From Burkholderia stabilis (lineage in GTDB: Bacteria; Pseudomonadota; Gammaproteobacteria; Burkholderiales; Burkholderiaceae), in the NCBI RefSeq assembly GCF_001742165.1, contig NZ_CP016444.1, forward strand, positions 372,001 through 436,000: 64,000 bases of DNA. The letters are read 5' to 3'. Position 1 is the first letter of the stretch. Every line of letters starts with the position of its first letter. This document shows, piece by piece, positions 34,181 to 42,991 of the stretch. The notes below the pieces were generated by a model, which was not told where the DNA came from, searched no databases, and saw nothing but the letters and a program-made list of their open reading frames with translations. The position numbers and the translations under genes were made by a program.

Positions 34181-34876
34181 ATGGCTTTCAAGATCGCCGT
34201 CAGTAATCAAAAAGGTGGTACTGGAAAGACAACCATCTCCGTCAATATCGCGGCTGCGTTCGAGGCGGGCGGCAACAAGGTCGCATTGATCGATGCCGAC
34301 CCTCAAGGAACTTCCGTCCGCTGGGTGACGAGCGGCGAGAACACGTTGCCGATGACGGTCCTTTCGCTGGCGCCCGCTGGTCGTGGCATCGGCGGCGAGA
34401 TCAAGAAGCAGGACGCGAACTTCGACGTCATCGTCGTCGACTGTCCGGGCAACCTCGAAGATCCGCGCATCGCGTCCGTGCTCGAGGTGGCCGACTTCTG
34501 CCTCGTGCCGCTCTCGCCGTCGCCAGCGGACCTGTACAGCACCGTTGCGATGATTCGCATGATCGAGTCGATGCGGGCCGTTCGTAACCCGAGTCTTTCT
34601 TCCGCATTGATGCTGAATAGTGTCAATGGAAAAACTAAAATGCGTGAAGAAATTTTAAAAATTCTAAGAGCTGAAGAAATAGGGGAGCATCTGCTCGACA
34701 GCCAGATCGCGCAACGCGAGGTCTACCGTCAGACGTTCGCCCTCGGCACCACGATCCATCATCACAATCGGTACCTGAAGGGTTTGAAAGAAGCGCGCGC
34801 GGAGATCGAAAGGCTGGTCACGGAAATGGCCCAATACATCGCGTCGACGCGAGCTACCGGAGCCGCCCATGGCTAA
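34181..34876 (+). CDS. parA: ParA partition ATPase
   Basis: A 231-residue deviant Walker ATPase. The P-loop KGGTGKTT is at 11-18, Walker A' DADPQGTSVRW follows, and Walker B is VIVVDCPG. It lacks the N-terminal DNA-binding extension of type Ia plasmid ParA proteins. ParA forms ATP-dependent patterns on the nucleoid and moves ParB-parS complexes during segregation. A GGAGG-type ribosome site lies five bases before the ATG. It overlaps parB by 8 bp, and parS sites lie upstream. The gene is complete. Confidence 0.97.
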   Translation: MAFKIAVSNQKGGTGKTTISVNIAAAFEAGGNKVALIDADPQGTSVRWVTSGENTLPMTVLSLAPAGRGIGGEIKKQDANFDVIVVDCPGNLEDPRIASVLEVADFCLVPLSPSPADLYSTVAMIRMIESMRAVRNPSLSSALMLNSVNGKTKMREEILKILRAEEIGEHLLDSQIAQREVYRQTFALGTTIHHHNRYLKGLKEARAEIERLVTEMAQYIASTRATGAAHG

Positions 34877-35900
34877 GGACACATCGAAAGACAAAAAGCC
34901 GACCGGCAACCTGCATCTCGCAGCCGGCCTGTTGCGCGGACTCGCGCAGGAAAATGCCGCACTGGAAACCCGGTTGCCCGAACCGCCGGCCACGCCGGGC
35001 GTCACCATGGAAGCGGCACCCGCCGCGCCCCCGGCCGCGGCCACGCCCGGCGGTACTCCGGATCTTGGCGCGCCGCAGAAGGTCCTGGTCAAGGATTGCA
35101 TCCCGAACCCGTTCAATCCGCGCGTGTTCTATTCGGAGTCGAGCCTGCACGAGCTCGCGCTGACGTTGAAACGGGAAGGGCAGATCGAACCGATCAAGGT
35201 CACGCGGCTCCCCGAGTTTCCCGGCAAGCTCGTCGTGATCGACGGGCAACGCCGGCTGCGCGCGACGAGCATCAACGGCGACGAAACCATCAACGCCACG
35301 TTCCGCACGGACCACACGCCCGAGCAGCTCTATACGATCGCGTATCGGGCGAACCACGACCACGAGCGGCAGACGATCTTCGACGATGCGGTCGCGTGGA
35401 AGCGTCTCCTCGACGAGAAGGTCTTTCCCGACCAGAACACGCTGGCGGAGAAAATCGGCAAGGACAAGGCATCGATCAGCAAGACGCTGTCGCTCAACGC
35501 ACTGCCCAACACGCTCCTGGAACGGATGGCCAGCGCGAACGACGTGGTCGGTCTGCAGGCCGCGTACTTCCTGAAGCTGATCTTCGAGCGTCTGGGCGAA
35601 CCGACGGCCGACCGGCTGCTGACGGCCGTCATCGACCGGAAAAAATCGGTCCGCGATCTCGAGAATTTCCTGCGTGCGCAGAGCGACGACAACAAGAAAG
35701 CCGGGCGCACGCGTTACAGCGTCCGTCACGACTTCGCGCTCGAATCGCGAGCGATCGGCCAGTTGAAGACCTACCCCGACGGCCGCCTGGATCTGCAGCT
35801 CAAGGGCGTCGACGCGTCCCACCAGGAAGCACTCGCCGACAAGCTCAAGACCGTCATCGATGCCTACGTGGCCGAGCTCGCGGCAGTCGCACAAAAGTAA
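34869..35900 (+). CDS. parB: ParB centromere-binding protein
   Basis: A 343-residue ParB. A Pro/Ala-rich N-terminus (to about residue 75) precedes the ParB/Srx CTPase fold (LVKDCIPNPFNPRVFYSESSLHELALTLKREGQIEPIKVTRLPEFPGKLVVIDGQRRLRATSI), including the GQRRLRA box. The parS-recognising helix-turn-helix (TLAEKIGKDKASISKTLSLNALPN) follows, then a C-terminal dimerisation region. It is translationally coupled to parA by an 8-bp overlap. Its target is presumably the 16-bp palindrome cluster upstream. Confidence 0.97.
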   Translation: MAKDTSKDKKPTGNLHLAAGLLRGLAQENAALETRLPEPPATPGVTMEAAPAAPPAAATPGGTPDLGAPQKVLVKDCIPNPFNPRVFYSESSLHELALTLKREGQIEPIKVTRLPEFPGKLVVIDGQRRLRATSINGDETINATFRTDHTPEQLYTIAYRANHDHERQTIFDDAVAWKRLLDEKVFPDQNTLAEKIGKDKASISKTLSLNALPNTLLERMASANDVVGLQAAYFLKLIFERLGEPTADRLLTAVIDRKKSVRDLENFLRAQSDDNKKAGRTRYSVRHDFALESRAIGQLKTYPDGRLDLQLKGVDASHQEALADKLKTVIDAYVAELAAVAQK

Positions 35901-35915
35901 CGCGCCCAAAGCAGA

Positions 35916-35991
35916 AGGCCTCGCCTCCGCGTTGCGCCGCTAAGCCGGACGACGAAGTCCGGCACACGACGCACACCCGGCTGCGAGGCCT
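35916..35991. terminator. Nested hairpin between convergent parB and rep (bidirectional terminator candidate)
   Basis: Outer arms AGGCCTCGC (35916-35924) and GCGAGGCCT (35983-35991) are perfectly complementary. Inside is a second perfect hairpin GCCGGAC-N6-GTCCGGC (35944-35963). It fills nearly the whole gap between the two stop codons. No U tract is seen. Confidence 0.6.
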
Positions 35992-35994
35992 CGT

Positions 35995-37311
35995 TCAGTT
36001 GCCTGCGAGACTGCTCTTGAGCAGGAATTCCAGCAGGTCGTCCGACGTCGGCTCGCCCCAGGTATCCAGCGCCAGCCATCGGAAGAAGCTGGTCTGCGCG
36101 AGCTTGCTCGCCTTCTTCTTCGGCGACAGCGTCAGGTCCTTCGAGCCGGCCACCGTCTCGTTGTAACGCTCGATCAGCTTGGTCTGGTCGTCGATCTCCA
36201 GCTCGCGGAAATACGCGCCGGCTTCCTCGACCTTCGCCGCCAGATATTTGTCGCGGATCTGCTCCTGCTTGCTCTGCGCGGATTCCTTCGCCGGCGCGGC
36301 CGCCTCCGTGCCCTGCCCGTCGGCCAGCGTGTAGCCGTGCGTCAGCGCCTTGCGGAAATACGCGGCCACGTTGTCGACCGGCGCCGCATTCTTCTTCGTT
36401 GTCCGATTGAGCGTATAGGCAATCGCCGCCTTGATCCGCTGCACGCCGTATTGCGTGATCAGACGGCGGGCTTCCGAACGCGGAATGCCGAACTTGGCGA
36501 CTTCCTCGACGAGCGCTTCGTTCTTGACGTCGCCGTCTTCGACCGTATCGGTGCTCTGCTTGCGTGTCACCTTGAACTGAACAGCTTCCACGCTGCGGCC
36601 CGACTTGTGCTCGATCAGCTCGAGCGTGTGATCCGATACTTCGTTCACCTCCTGAATGCACGGCACCAGGACCTTGCTCTTGAACAGCTTGTATTCCTTG
36701 TAGGACTGAGACGCCTTGTCCTGGCCGAGAATGAGGTCACGAAATTTCGGCAGCGGGATCTTCGCGGTGATGCCGATCCCTTCATAGCGCACCGTGTTTT
36801 CCCACAGCGCGAGCGAGTGCGACCGCCGGAACTCGCGGGCGATCCGCATATCGATCAGCGCGTAGATTTCGGGATTGAGCAGTTCGCTGCGAATCTGATC
36901 GGAGAAGCTGTACTTCAGCACCGATTGCTCGAGCTCCGCACCCGCAAGCAGGCCCGACGCCTTCCAGACCGTCGAACGGTCCGCGGCCAGGTAGTCCCAG
37001 TTGACGACGGTACTGATCAGCGAATTGACCGTGTCCTTCACGTACTTCGTGTTGTTGCTGTTCAGACCGCTCTCATGCGAAAGCGAGGCGAGCGAAATCG
37101 AGAAGCTCGTCCTACCCGGCTCGAACGCCTCCTGCCGAAGCGCGTTCTTGATCAGCGAACTGAACATCTTGCGCTGCTGCAGGCCGATCTTTCCCGACTT
37201 GGGCGCGATGTGAATCGCCTGGACCGCCTTGCGCAGCAAGTCGGGAGGCTCTGGTGTCTGAAACAGCGAAACCTGCTTGTCTGAGCCTTTGCTTGCGGGC
37301 TTGCGCGGCAT
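35995..37311 (-). CDS. Replication initiator protein, plasmid Rep_3/RepB type
   Basis: A 438-residue initiator with two winged-helix domains. The first spans about 27-160 (AVQAIHIAPKSGKIGLQQRKMFSSLIKNALRQ... and the segment around KYSFSDQIRSELLNPEIYALIDM). The second begins with SHSLALWENTVRYEGIG and continues to about 260. A charged C-terminal region ends the protein. This is the family that initiates from iterons in theta plasmids and in Burkholderia secondary chromosomes. It is convergent with parB, and the iteron field begins about 150 bp upstream of its start, so autoregulation by iteron binding is likely. Confidence 0.93.
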   Translation of the reverse strand: MPRKPASKGSDKQVSLFQTPEPPDLLRKAVQAIHIAPKSGKIGLQQRKMFSSLIKNALRQEAFEPGRTSFSISLASLSHESGLNSNNTKYVKDTVNSLISTVVNWDYLAADRSTVWKASGLLAGAELEQSVLKYSFSDQIRSELLNPEIYALIDMRIAREFRRSHSLALWENTVRYEGIGITAKIPLPKFRDLILGQDKASQSYKEYKLFKSKVLVPCIQEVNEVSDHTLELIEHKSGRSVEAVQFKVTRKQSTDTVEDGDVKNEALVEEVAKFGIPRSEARRLITQYGVQRIKAAIAYTLNRTTKKNAAPVDNVAAYFRKALTHGYTLADGQGTEAAAPAKESAQSKQEQIRDKYLAAKVEEAGAYFRELEIDDQTKLIERYNETVAGSKDLTLSPKKKASKLAQTSFFRWLALDTWGEPTSDDLLEFLLKSSLAGN

Positions 37312-37462
37312 CGTGATGTCCGGATAAGGTGACCTTGTTGATGGTGGACTTTATACCTCTTCACGCGGCGGAGCAACGCCCTTGCTCCTGCATCACTTAC
37401 ACTATCTCGGCTAACCTTCAGATATAAAAGGGAAATCTCAAATCAATCTATTTGCAGTGAGC

Positions 37463-37511
37463 CCCATATCCATCTACCTTTGGACCGAAACGTTTCCCAC
37501 AAGCCGCTACC
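37463..37511 (+). repeat. Two divergent iterons next to rep (37463, 37496)
   Basis: CCCATATCCATCTACC at 37463-37478 and CCCACAAGCCGCTACC at 37496-37511. They are the copies closest to the rep start and deviate from consensus, which would suit low-affinity autoregulatory sites. Confidence 0.6.
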
Positions 37512-37558
37512 TTTCATCTCCCGGAACCGAAACCCGGCACGAGATTTGCCCTCGGGAA

Positions 37559-37574
37559 GGTACCCATCCATGGG
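37559..37574 (-). repeat. Inverted iteron
   Basis: On the minus strand it reads CCCATGGATGGGTACC, the only opposite-facing copy inside the main field. Confidence 0.55.
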
Positions 37575-37642
37575 GAGCAAACGAGCGAAATCGGGATCGT
37601 CGGCCGGATTCGTGGTGCCCTGCAGCACAGCCCCGTTTTTCT

Positions 37643-37684
37643 CCCATAACTTGCTACCCATATCAAATCCCATAGACAGGTACC
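37643..37684 (+). repeat. Iteron doublet 1
   Basis: CCCATAACTTGCTACC (37643) and CCCATAGACAGGTACC (37669); starts are 26 bp apart. Confidence 0.85.
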
Positions 37685-37734
37685 TGTCGACGAGCATCGG
37701 CTTTGTCGTGTGCCGTTCTTCCCGTCTTGACTCT

Positions 37735-37776
37735 CCCATAAACGGCAACCATCCGGTTTCCCCATAAAAGGTTACC
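37735..37776 (+). repeat. Iteron doublet 2
   Basis: CCCATAAACGGCAACC (37735) and CCCATAAAAGGTTACC (37761); starts are 26 bp apart. Confidence 0.85.
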
Positions 37777-37856
37777 TGTCCATGGTAACGAACCTGTCTG
37801 TGGGAGCACGACACGACACGTCCCGACGAAACGCGACCGATCGGCCCCAACACGGT

Positions 37857-37898
37857 CCCATAGAAGGTTACCTTTGAGACAACCCATAAACGGCTACC
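37857..37898 (+). repeat. Iteron doublet 3
   Basis: CCCATAGAAGGTTACC (37857) and CCCATAAACGGCTACC (37883); starts are 26 bp apart. Confidence 0.88.
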
Positions 37899-37946
37899 CG
37901 ACGAAAATCGCTGTGCACTCAAGCACTTAAGGATCGACAAAGATGT

Positions 37947-37988
37947 CCCATAAAAGGCTACCTGCATGTGTTCCCATAGACAGCTACC
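37947..37988 (+). repeat. Iteron doublet 4
   Basis: CCCATAAAAGGCTACC (37947) and CCCATAGACAGCTACC (37973); starts are 26 bp apart. Confidence 0.88.
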
Positions 37989-38010
37989 CAATGCGTTTCC
38001 GGGTTGATTT

Positions 38011-38266
38011 CCCATAACCGGGTACGTTCTCCCCATATCCACAACCCTCATTCCCCACAACACGGTACCCAAAACCCCAAATCCACAGACCTGAAACCCC
38101 AAACCCTTCCACCTGTGCTCCCATAAATGGGTACCGAACACCCCTCAAACCCTTATGGAATAAGGCTGTGAGCCGTCTAAAAGTAGTTAAAGAAGTAAAC
38201 GTGGTTTACCAAAGATGTAAACACACGTGCGTTCGCACAGAAAGACGGCCCCCATAAACCGCTACC
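38011..38266 (+). repeat. Four spaced single iterons (38011, 38054, 38120, 38251)
   Basis: CCCATAACCGGGTACG, CCCACAACACGGTACC, CCCATAAATGGGTACC and CCCATAAACCGCTACC. The last two bracket the AT-rich stretch. Confidence 0.75.
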
Positions 38267-38408
38267 CATGAGATCCGTCCTTCGTACCTCAAGCGCGGGA
38301 ATGCTTCGTTTCCATCCCTTCGACCACTACCTGGCGCCCCGTTTCAGGCACGTTCCAGGCCCGACAAGGCCTTTCGGAGATGTGAGCACCTACTCACAAA
38401 CCCCGAAA

Positions 38409-38475
38409 CGTAGAAACTTATGGGAGAAAAACGGGGGAAAGTGCCCTTTCTCGCGTACAGGTTCCCGTCTATGGG
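38409..38475 (-). repeat. Two outlying inverted iterons (38409, 38460)
   Basis: On the minus strand, CCCATAAGTTTCTACG (38409-38424) and CCCATAGACGGGAACC (38460-38475). Both face the main field. Confidence 0.55.
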
Positions 38476-38633
38476 ACCCGAAAACTGGCGTCGTGCGCGC
38501 CTTCGGTTCCGGTGATCGGCCCGCAAAACGGATCGGCGACTGAAAACGCGAATATCCCGGGTTGCACTCGCTGCAGTTCGAAATCGTCCCGCACAGCGCC
38601 GGCGTGGTTTTTTTACCTTCTTGCGTCGCGGTC

Positions 38634-38702
38634 TGTGGACAAGTTTTTGCCGATCGGTCGCCGGCGCTTCTCCACAAATTCAACCTGTGGACTGTGCACA
38701 GA
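38634..38702. other. Cluster of DnaA-box-like 9-mers
   Basis: TTGTCCACA on the minus strand at 38634-38642 and TTCTCCACA on the plus strand at 38668-38676 each match TTATCCACA in 8 of 9 positions. A weaker minus-strand copy is at 38686-38694. A seven-T tract lies about 20 bp upstream. Such clusters mark the DnaA-loading part of an origin. Confidence 0.5.
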
Positions 38703-39894
38703 AGAAAACAGTCTGCGTCAGTCCGCCACCCTGTGAGCTTCCAACTTTCTACCTTTGGATTCACCGACAAACAAGACTGTGCCTCCCGGATCACGAGAAG
38801 AGGTCGGCGCGGCTACCAACAGAGAACATCGTGTGCACCCCGGTATCTGCAGGCACCGTCGGCTCCTGGGCCGATCTGGCGATTGTCGAGAGCCAACGTG
38901 AAGATACCGGCCACGGTGAGGCTCACCGTAATCAAATCCGGGCAAGCATCCCGAACATTCTCACCTTCCGATATTCCCGACTCCCGTAAAACCTCACCGA
39001 TACGGCAGACTCACAGGAATATCCAAGCTGTGCAGACCTGACGGCAGTGCGGATGCCGATCTGTCGATTCGATCAAATGAAAAGCCTGTGGCGTCCGGGG
39101 GCGTCGTCAGGTGTGTTTGCAAGCGGGTTCGCGTGAACCGGCACGTCGTGTCAAGACCTCAACACCAACGCAATGGTCGCCTCGCAGGCATCGCCGATTC
39201 GTGGGGTCTCCCCGGCAAACGTCTCGTGAGGTGATTCCGGTCAACGTCCTCACCGCGCGTCCGCCATCGCTCCTTTTCGTCATACATGCCGGTGCCCCAG
39301 CTCACCATGCCGCCTGCCGACCACATCGTGCGGCGATCGATCGCCCGAACGGTCAACGCGCCTGCAGCGCGCCAATGCAATTGCCGTGATCGCCGAACGA
39401 ACCGAATCGTGGTCGTTTATGGGAAGAACCGCCGCTCGAGCCGCGTCGGATGACAACATGGCCCACAGATAGACGGTTGCTGCGGTGATCGAACGTCGTG
39501 CGATGAAGCTCACGTCGAGCATGAGCGTGTCGGCGACACCATCCATGAAACAGCGATCGGTGTCCCACATCGCCTCGCATCGCATCGCACCGCACGACCC
39601 GTCCTCTTCACTGGAGCACGCGGTACCTCGAACGTTTCAACCTTCTGCAACAGCGCGATCCTCACACACCCCGAATCGCGATACGCCGTCTCCGCTCTGC
39701 GGGAAGACGGTAGCGCACCGTCCGCGTTTTCTCCCATACGTGTATCCCTAAAACGGACTGCACGATGGCGCCACATTCTTTGCAACGCGGTTATGATGCA
39801 CAGGTCCCGATCGCGGCAGGATCGCCGGTCAGGGCAGGGGCGGTATCTCGATGGTCTTTTCAATCCGTGATAAATCAGAAAAGAGAGTTCAGCG

Positions 39895-40206
39895 ATGCGA
39901 ATCCAGATCAGAAAACTTACGCTGGCTGCTACTGCGGCCGCTTTCCTGTTCGGCTCGGCAGTTCCTGCGTTCGCGCAGACCGACGCCAGCGCGCCCGCTG
40001 CACAGGACGCCAAGGCTGCGAAGAGCGAAGCACGCAAGGCGGCCAGGGCCAAACGCAAAGCCGAACACAAGGCTGCTCGCGCGAAGAACAACGCCGAACT
40101 GAAGAAACTCGAAGACGCCGGTTACAAGCCGGCGGCTAATGATCCGAACTATCCGCAGAACCTGCAGAATGCGGAGAAGAAGGCCAACGCCGGCGCAAGC
40201 CAGTAA
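39895..40206 (+). CDS. Secreted DUF4148 protein
   Basis: A 103-residue protein with a signal peptide ending at AFA-QTD (about residue 27), then a Lys/Ala-rich helix (KAAKSEARKAARAKRKAEHKAARAK) and the family tail LKKLEDAGYKPAANDPNYPQNLQNAEKKA. DUF4148 proteins are small periplasmic proteins common and often strongly expressed in Burkholderia; function unknown. It is the first gene after the origin. A second member of the family lies at 60168-60479. Confidence 0.88.
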   Translation: MRIQIRKLTLAATAAAFLFGSAVPAFAQTDASAPAAQDAKAAKSEARKAARAKRKAEHKAARAKNNAELKKLEDAGYKPAANDPNYPQNLQNAEKKANAGASQ

Positions 40207-40360
40207 GCGTCGTCCAGGCGGCGGGCCGCAGTCACGCGGGGCACGTCGAAAGCAGCATGCTTCACCCGAGCGATAACGAATACGGGTTGCCCGTTCGAGT
40301 CATTTGATTCGCAATCCTGCATTTAAATGAAATGCACACGCGACCTTCACGCCGGCGCGG

Positions 40361-41266
40361 TCAGTGCCGTTCGCCCGATGCCGTTGCGTTCCCCGTTACC
40401 TTCAGCCAGTCCTTGAACGCGCGCACGGCGTCGTCGTTCGCGCGCGCGGATGCCACGTACGTGAAGTAGCGCCACGGCGGCAGCGCCGGCTCGCTGAACG
40501 GCTGCACGAGCCGGCCTTCGGCGATGTCGTCCGCGACGAGGGCGATCGGTCCCATCGCGACGCCGAGCCCGTCGAGCGCGCCTTGCAGCGTCAGGTAGAA
40601 ATGCTCGAGCGTGAGCGAGTGCCGGGGGACGAGATTCGCGTGCCCGGCTGCCGCGAGCCACTCGGGCCACATGCCGGGATAGGTTGCCGCGTGCAGCAGC
40701 GTGAAGCCGGCGAGATCGGCGGGCGTATGCAACGGCCTGCGCTCAAGCAGCTTCGGCGCGCACACGGGCAGCCGGACTTCGGACAGGAATTCCTCGGCGA
40801 CGTAACCGTCGATGGCCTGCGGGCCGCCACGGACGATCAGGTCGACCTTGTCGCGCAGCTTTTCGATCGACTCGTTCGACGTCGACAGCCGCACCTCGAT
40901 GGTCGGGTGGGCTACCTGGAACGACGACAGCTTCGGCACGAGCCAGCGCAACGAAAACGTCGCGGGTGCGCTGACGCGCAGCACGCGCTGCTGCGCGTGG
41001 CTGAAATGCTGCGCGGTGGCGAGTGCGATCCGGTCGAACGATGCACCGACTTCCGCGAGATAGGCGCGGCCGGCGTCGGTCAATTCGACCCGCCGGTTGT
41101 GGCGCTCGAAAAGCGGCCGCCCGAGCCACGCCTCCAGTTGCTGCACGTGCCGGCTGATCGCGCCGTGCGTCACGCACAGCTCGTCGGCGGCAAGCGTGAA
41201 ACTGCCGAGCCGCGCGGCTGCTTCGAATGCGCGCAGCGAATTCAACGGAGGGAGTCGTCGGGCCAT
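40361..41266 (-). CDS. LysR family regulator, GcvA/AmpR-like
   Basis: A 301-residue LTTR. The DNA-binding part (PPLNSLRAFEAAARLGSFTLAADELCVTHGAISRHVQQLEAWLGRPLFERHNRRVELTDAG) has the GcvA-type start, and the effector domain is complete. It diverges from the purA paralogue with 140 bp between the starts, which suggests it controls that gene. Confidence 0.9.
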   Translation of the reverse strand: MARRLPPLNSLRAFEAAARLGSFTLAADELCVTHGAISRHVQQLEAWLGRPLFERHNRRVELTDAGRAYLAEVGASFDRIALATAQHFSHAQQRVLRVSAPATFSLRWLVPKLSSFQVAHPTIEVRLSTSNESIEKLRDKVDLIVRGGPQAIDGYVAEEFLSEVRLPVCAPKLLERRPLHTPADLAGFTLLHAATYPGMWPEWLAAAGHANLVPRHSLTLEHFYLTLQGALDGLGVAMGPIALVADDIAEGRLVQPFSEPALPPWRYFTYVASARANDDAVRAFKDWLKVTGNATASGERH

Positions 41267-41406
41267 TGCGTCGTTTCGTGTGAGATTTACTCACGCGATT
41301 TCTCAGATTTAATCGTTTGATCGGGCGATCCAGCTCCGCCAATATGGCACACAAACGTCCGGCTTAGCCGAACGAGTGTCTGAATTTCTCACATGGAGTG
41401 CGGAGC

Positions 41407-42705
41407 ATGCCGAACGTGGTGGTGGTGGGGGCCCAATGGGGCGACGAGGGCAAGGGGCGTGTCGTGGACTGGCTGGCGGCACAGGCCGATCTCGTTGCAC
41501 GCTACAACGGCGGCCACAACGCGGGCCATACGCTGGTCGTCGGCGGCAAGACGTACAAGCTCGCGCTGCTGCCGAGCGGTGTCGTGCGCGGCAAGCGCGG
41601 CGTGATCGGCAACGGCGTGGCGCTCGATCCGGAGGCGCTGCTCGCGGAGATCGGGCGGATGGCCGAACTCGGGCTGTCGGTGACGCCGGACAATCTGTCG
41701 ATCGCCGAGAACGCGACGCTGGTGTTGCCGATTCACCGCGCGCTCGACGAGGCCCAGGAGCGTCTGCGCCGCGAACCGATCGGCACTACGCTGCGCGGGA
41801 TCGGGCCGGCCTACGAGGACAAGGTCGGGCGCCGCGGGCTGCGCGTCGGCGACCTCGCTGAACCCGGCCGGCTCGCCGACAAGCTCGACGTGCTCGTCGA
41901 CCATCACAACGCGTGGTTCCGCGGCCTGGGGCTCGAAGCATGCTCGCGCGACGCAATGCTGGCGACGCTGGTCGACCTCGCGCCGAAGATCCTGCCGTTC
42001 GTGCGCCCGGTCTGGGCCGACCTGAACGACGCGACCGATCGCGGCGAGCGCATCCTGTTCGAGGGCTCCCAGGCCGTGATGCTGGACATCGACTGGGGTA
42101 CCTATCCGTTCGTGACGTCGTCGGGCACCGTGGCGTCGGCGGCGGCGGCCGGCACGGGCCTCGGCGCGTCGAAGCTCGGCCACGTGCTGGGCGTGACCAA
42201 GGCGTATGCGACGCGCGTCGGCGGCGGGCCGTTCCTGACCGAGCTGACCGATGCAACCGGCGAAACGCTGCGCGCGCGCGGGCAGGAATTCGGCGTCAAC
42301 ACGGGCCGGCCGCGACGCTGCGGATGGCTCGATGCCGCGCAATTGCGTCAGGCCGTCAGGATTTCGGGCATCGATTCGCTGGCGCTGACCAAGCTCGACG
42401 TGCTCGACGGCTTCGAGTCGATCGCGCTGTGCGTCGGCTATGAACTCGATGGCGCGCGAGTCGACCATCTGCCCGCGAGCCTTGATGCGCAGTCGCGCGC
42501 AAAACCCGTGTACGAGCAGTTCGACGGCTGGAGCGGCACCGTGAAGGGCGTGCGCGAGCGCGCGGCGCTGCCGCGCGCCGCGCAGGATTTCATTGCGCGC
42601 GTCGAGGCGGTCGCGGGGGCACCGGTATCGATGATCACGACGGGTGCGGAGCGCGACGACACGATCGTGGTGCGCAATCCGTTCGACGTGGCGGCGGCCG
42701 GTTAA
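41407..42705 (+). CDS. purA: Adenylosuccinate synthetase, accessory-replicon copy
   Basis: A 432-residue AdSS that joins IMP and aspartate using GTP. Catalytic signatures are intact: [11 protein letters not shown] (P-loop and catalytic Asp), [11 protein letters not shown] (catalytic His), [40 protein letters not shown] and [10 protein letters not shown] (IMP/GTP loop). Nothing suggests loss of activity. GGAG lies eight bases upstream of the ATG at 41407. Bacteria normally carry one copy on the main chromosome; this one is beside a divergent LysR gene and has no purine genes nearby. It could be a conditional or inhibitor-tolerant isozyme. Confidence 0.93.
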   Translation: MPNVVVVGAQWGDEGKGRVVDWLAAQADLVARYNGGHNAGHTLVVGGKTYKLALLPSGVVRGKRGVIGNGVALDPEALLAEIGRMAELGLSVTPDNLSIAENATLVLPIHRALDEAQERLRREPIGTTLRGIGPAYEDKVGRRGLRVGDLAEPGRLADKLDVLVDHHNAWFRGLGLEACSRDAMLATLVDLAPKILPFVRPVWADLNDATDRGERILFEGSQAVMLDIDWGTYPFVTSSGTVASAAAAGTGLGASKLGHVLGVTKAYATRVGGGPFLTELTDATGETLRARGQEFGVNTGRPRRCGWLDAAQLRQAVRISGIDSLALTKLDVLDGFESIALCVGYELDGARVDHLPASLDAQSRAKPVYEQFDGWSGTVKGVRERAALPRAAQDFIARVEAVAGAPVSMITTGAERDDTIVVRNPFDVAAAG

Positions 42706-42991
42706 TACGTCGTTGGGCATGACGAGTGGTCGCCAGGTCGTTTTTGCCGACCCGATGCCGTTGGCGTACCGGCCCGTTCGTGTGTGCAGGCCCCCCGGTC
42801 CGGATGCTGCGTACAGGGTTGCCTGGCGACACGATTCGGCGTCCGGATCACGTCGTGTACGGCGAACTGGACACGCCTGCAGTGCTGCTGTACTGTTCCG
42901 CACAATTCGCGCCAGACCGGCCTGCGCCGGAGCCGCCGGCATCATCGCCGCACGGCGGCGCGACGTGATCTCAATCCCCGGGGACAGGTCG

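Larger units (their letters stand above)
37312..38267. other. Replication origin: iteron field and AT-rich segment
   Basis: No gene. At least 14 plus-oriented and one minus-oriented copies of CCCATA-N6-TACC run from 37463 to 38266. Two DnaA-box-like 9-mers overlap it: ATATCCACA at 38035-38043 (8 of 9 to TTATCCACA) and a weaker one at 38079-38087. An AT-rich stretch at about 38150-38225 is the candidate unwinding element. It carries an inverted repeat GTAAAC-GTG-GTTTAC at 38195-38209. Confidence 0.85.
38268..39894. other. 1.6-kb stretch without recognisable genes
   Basis: Beyond the two inverted iterons, the DnaA-box cluster at 38634-38702 and a weak iteron-like motif at 39408-39423 (minus strand), I see nothing. 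Open frames are short and unlike known proteins. Confidence 0.55.

Noticed and set aside
37443..38141. Open frame of 232 codons across the iteron field
   Set aside because: Its repeated Trp/Gly/Leu pattern is just the translated iterons; not a gene.
39733..39748. CCCATACGTGTATCCC, iteron-like
   Set aside because: The 3' end does not fit TACC, and six-base CCCATA matches occur by chance.
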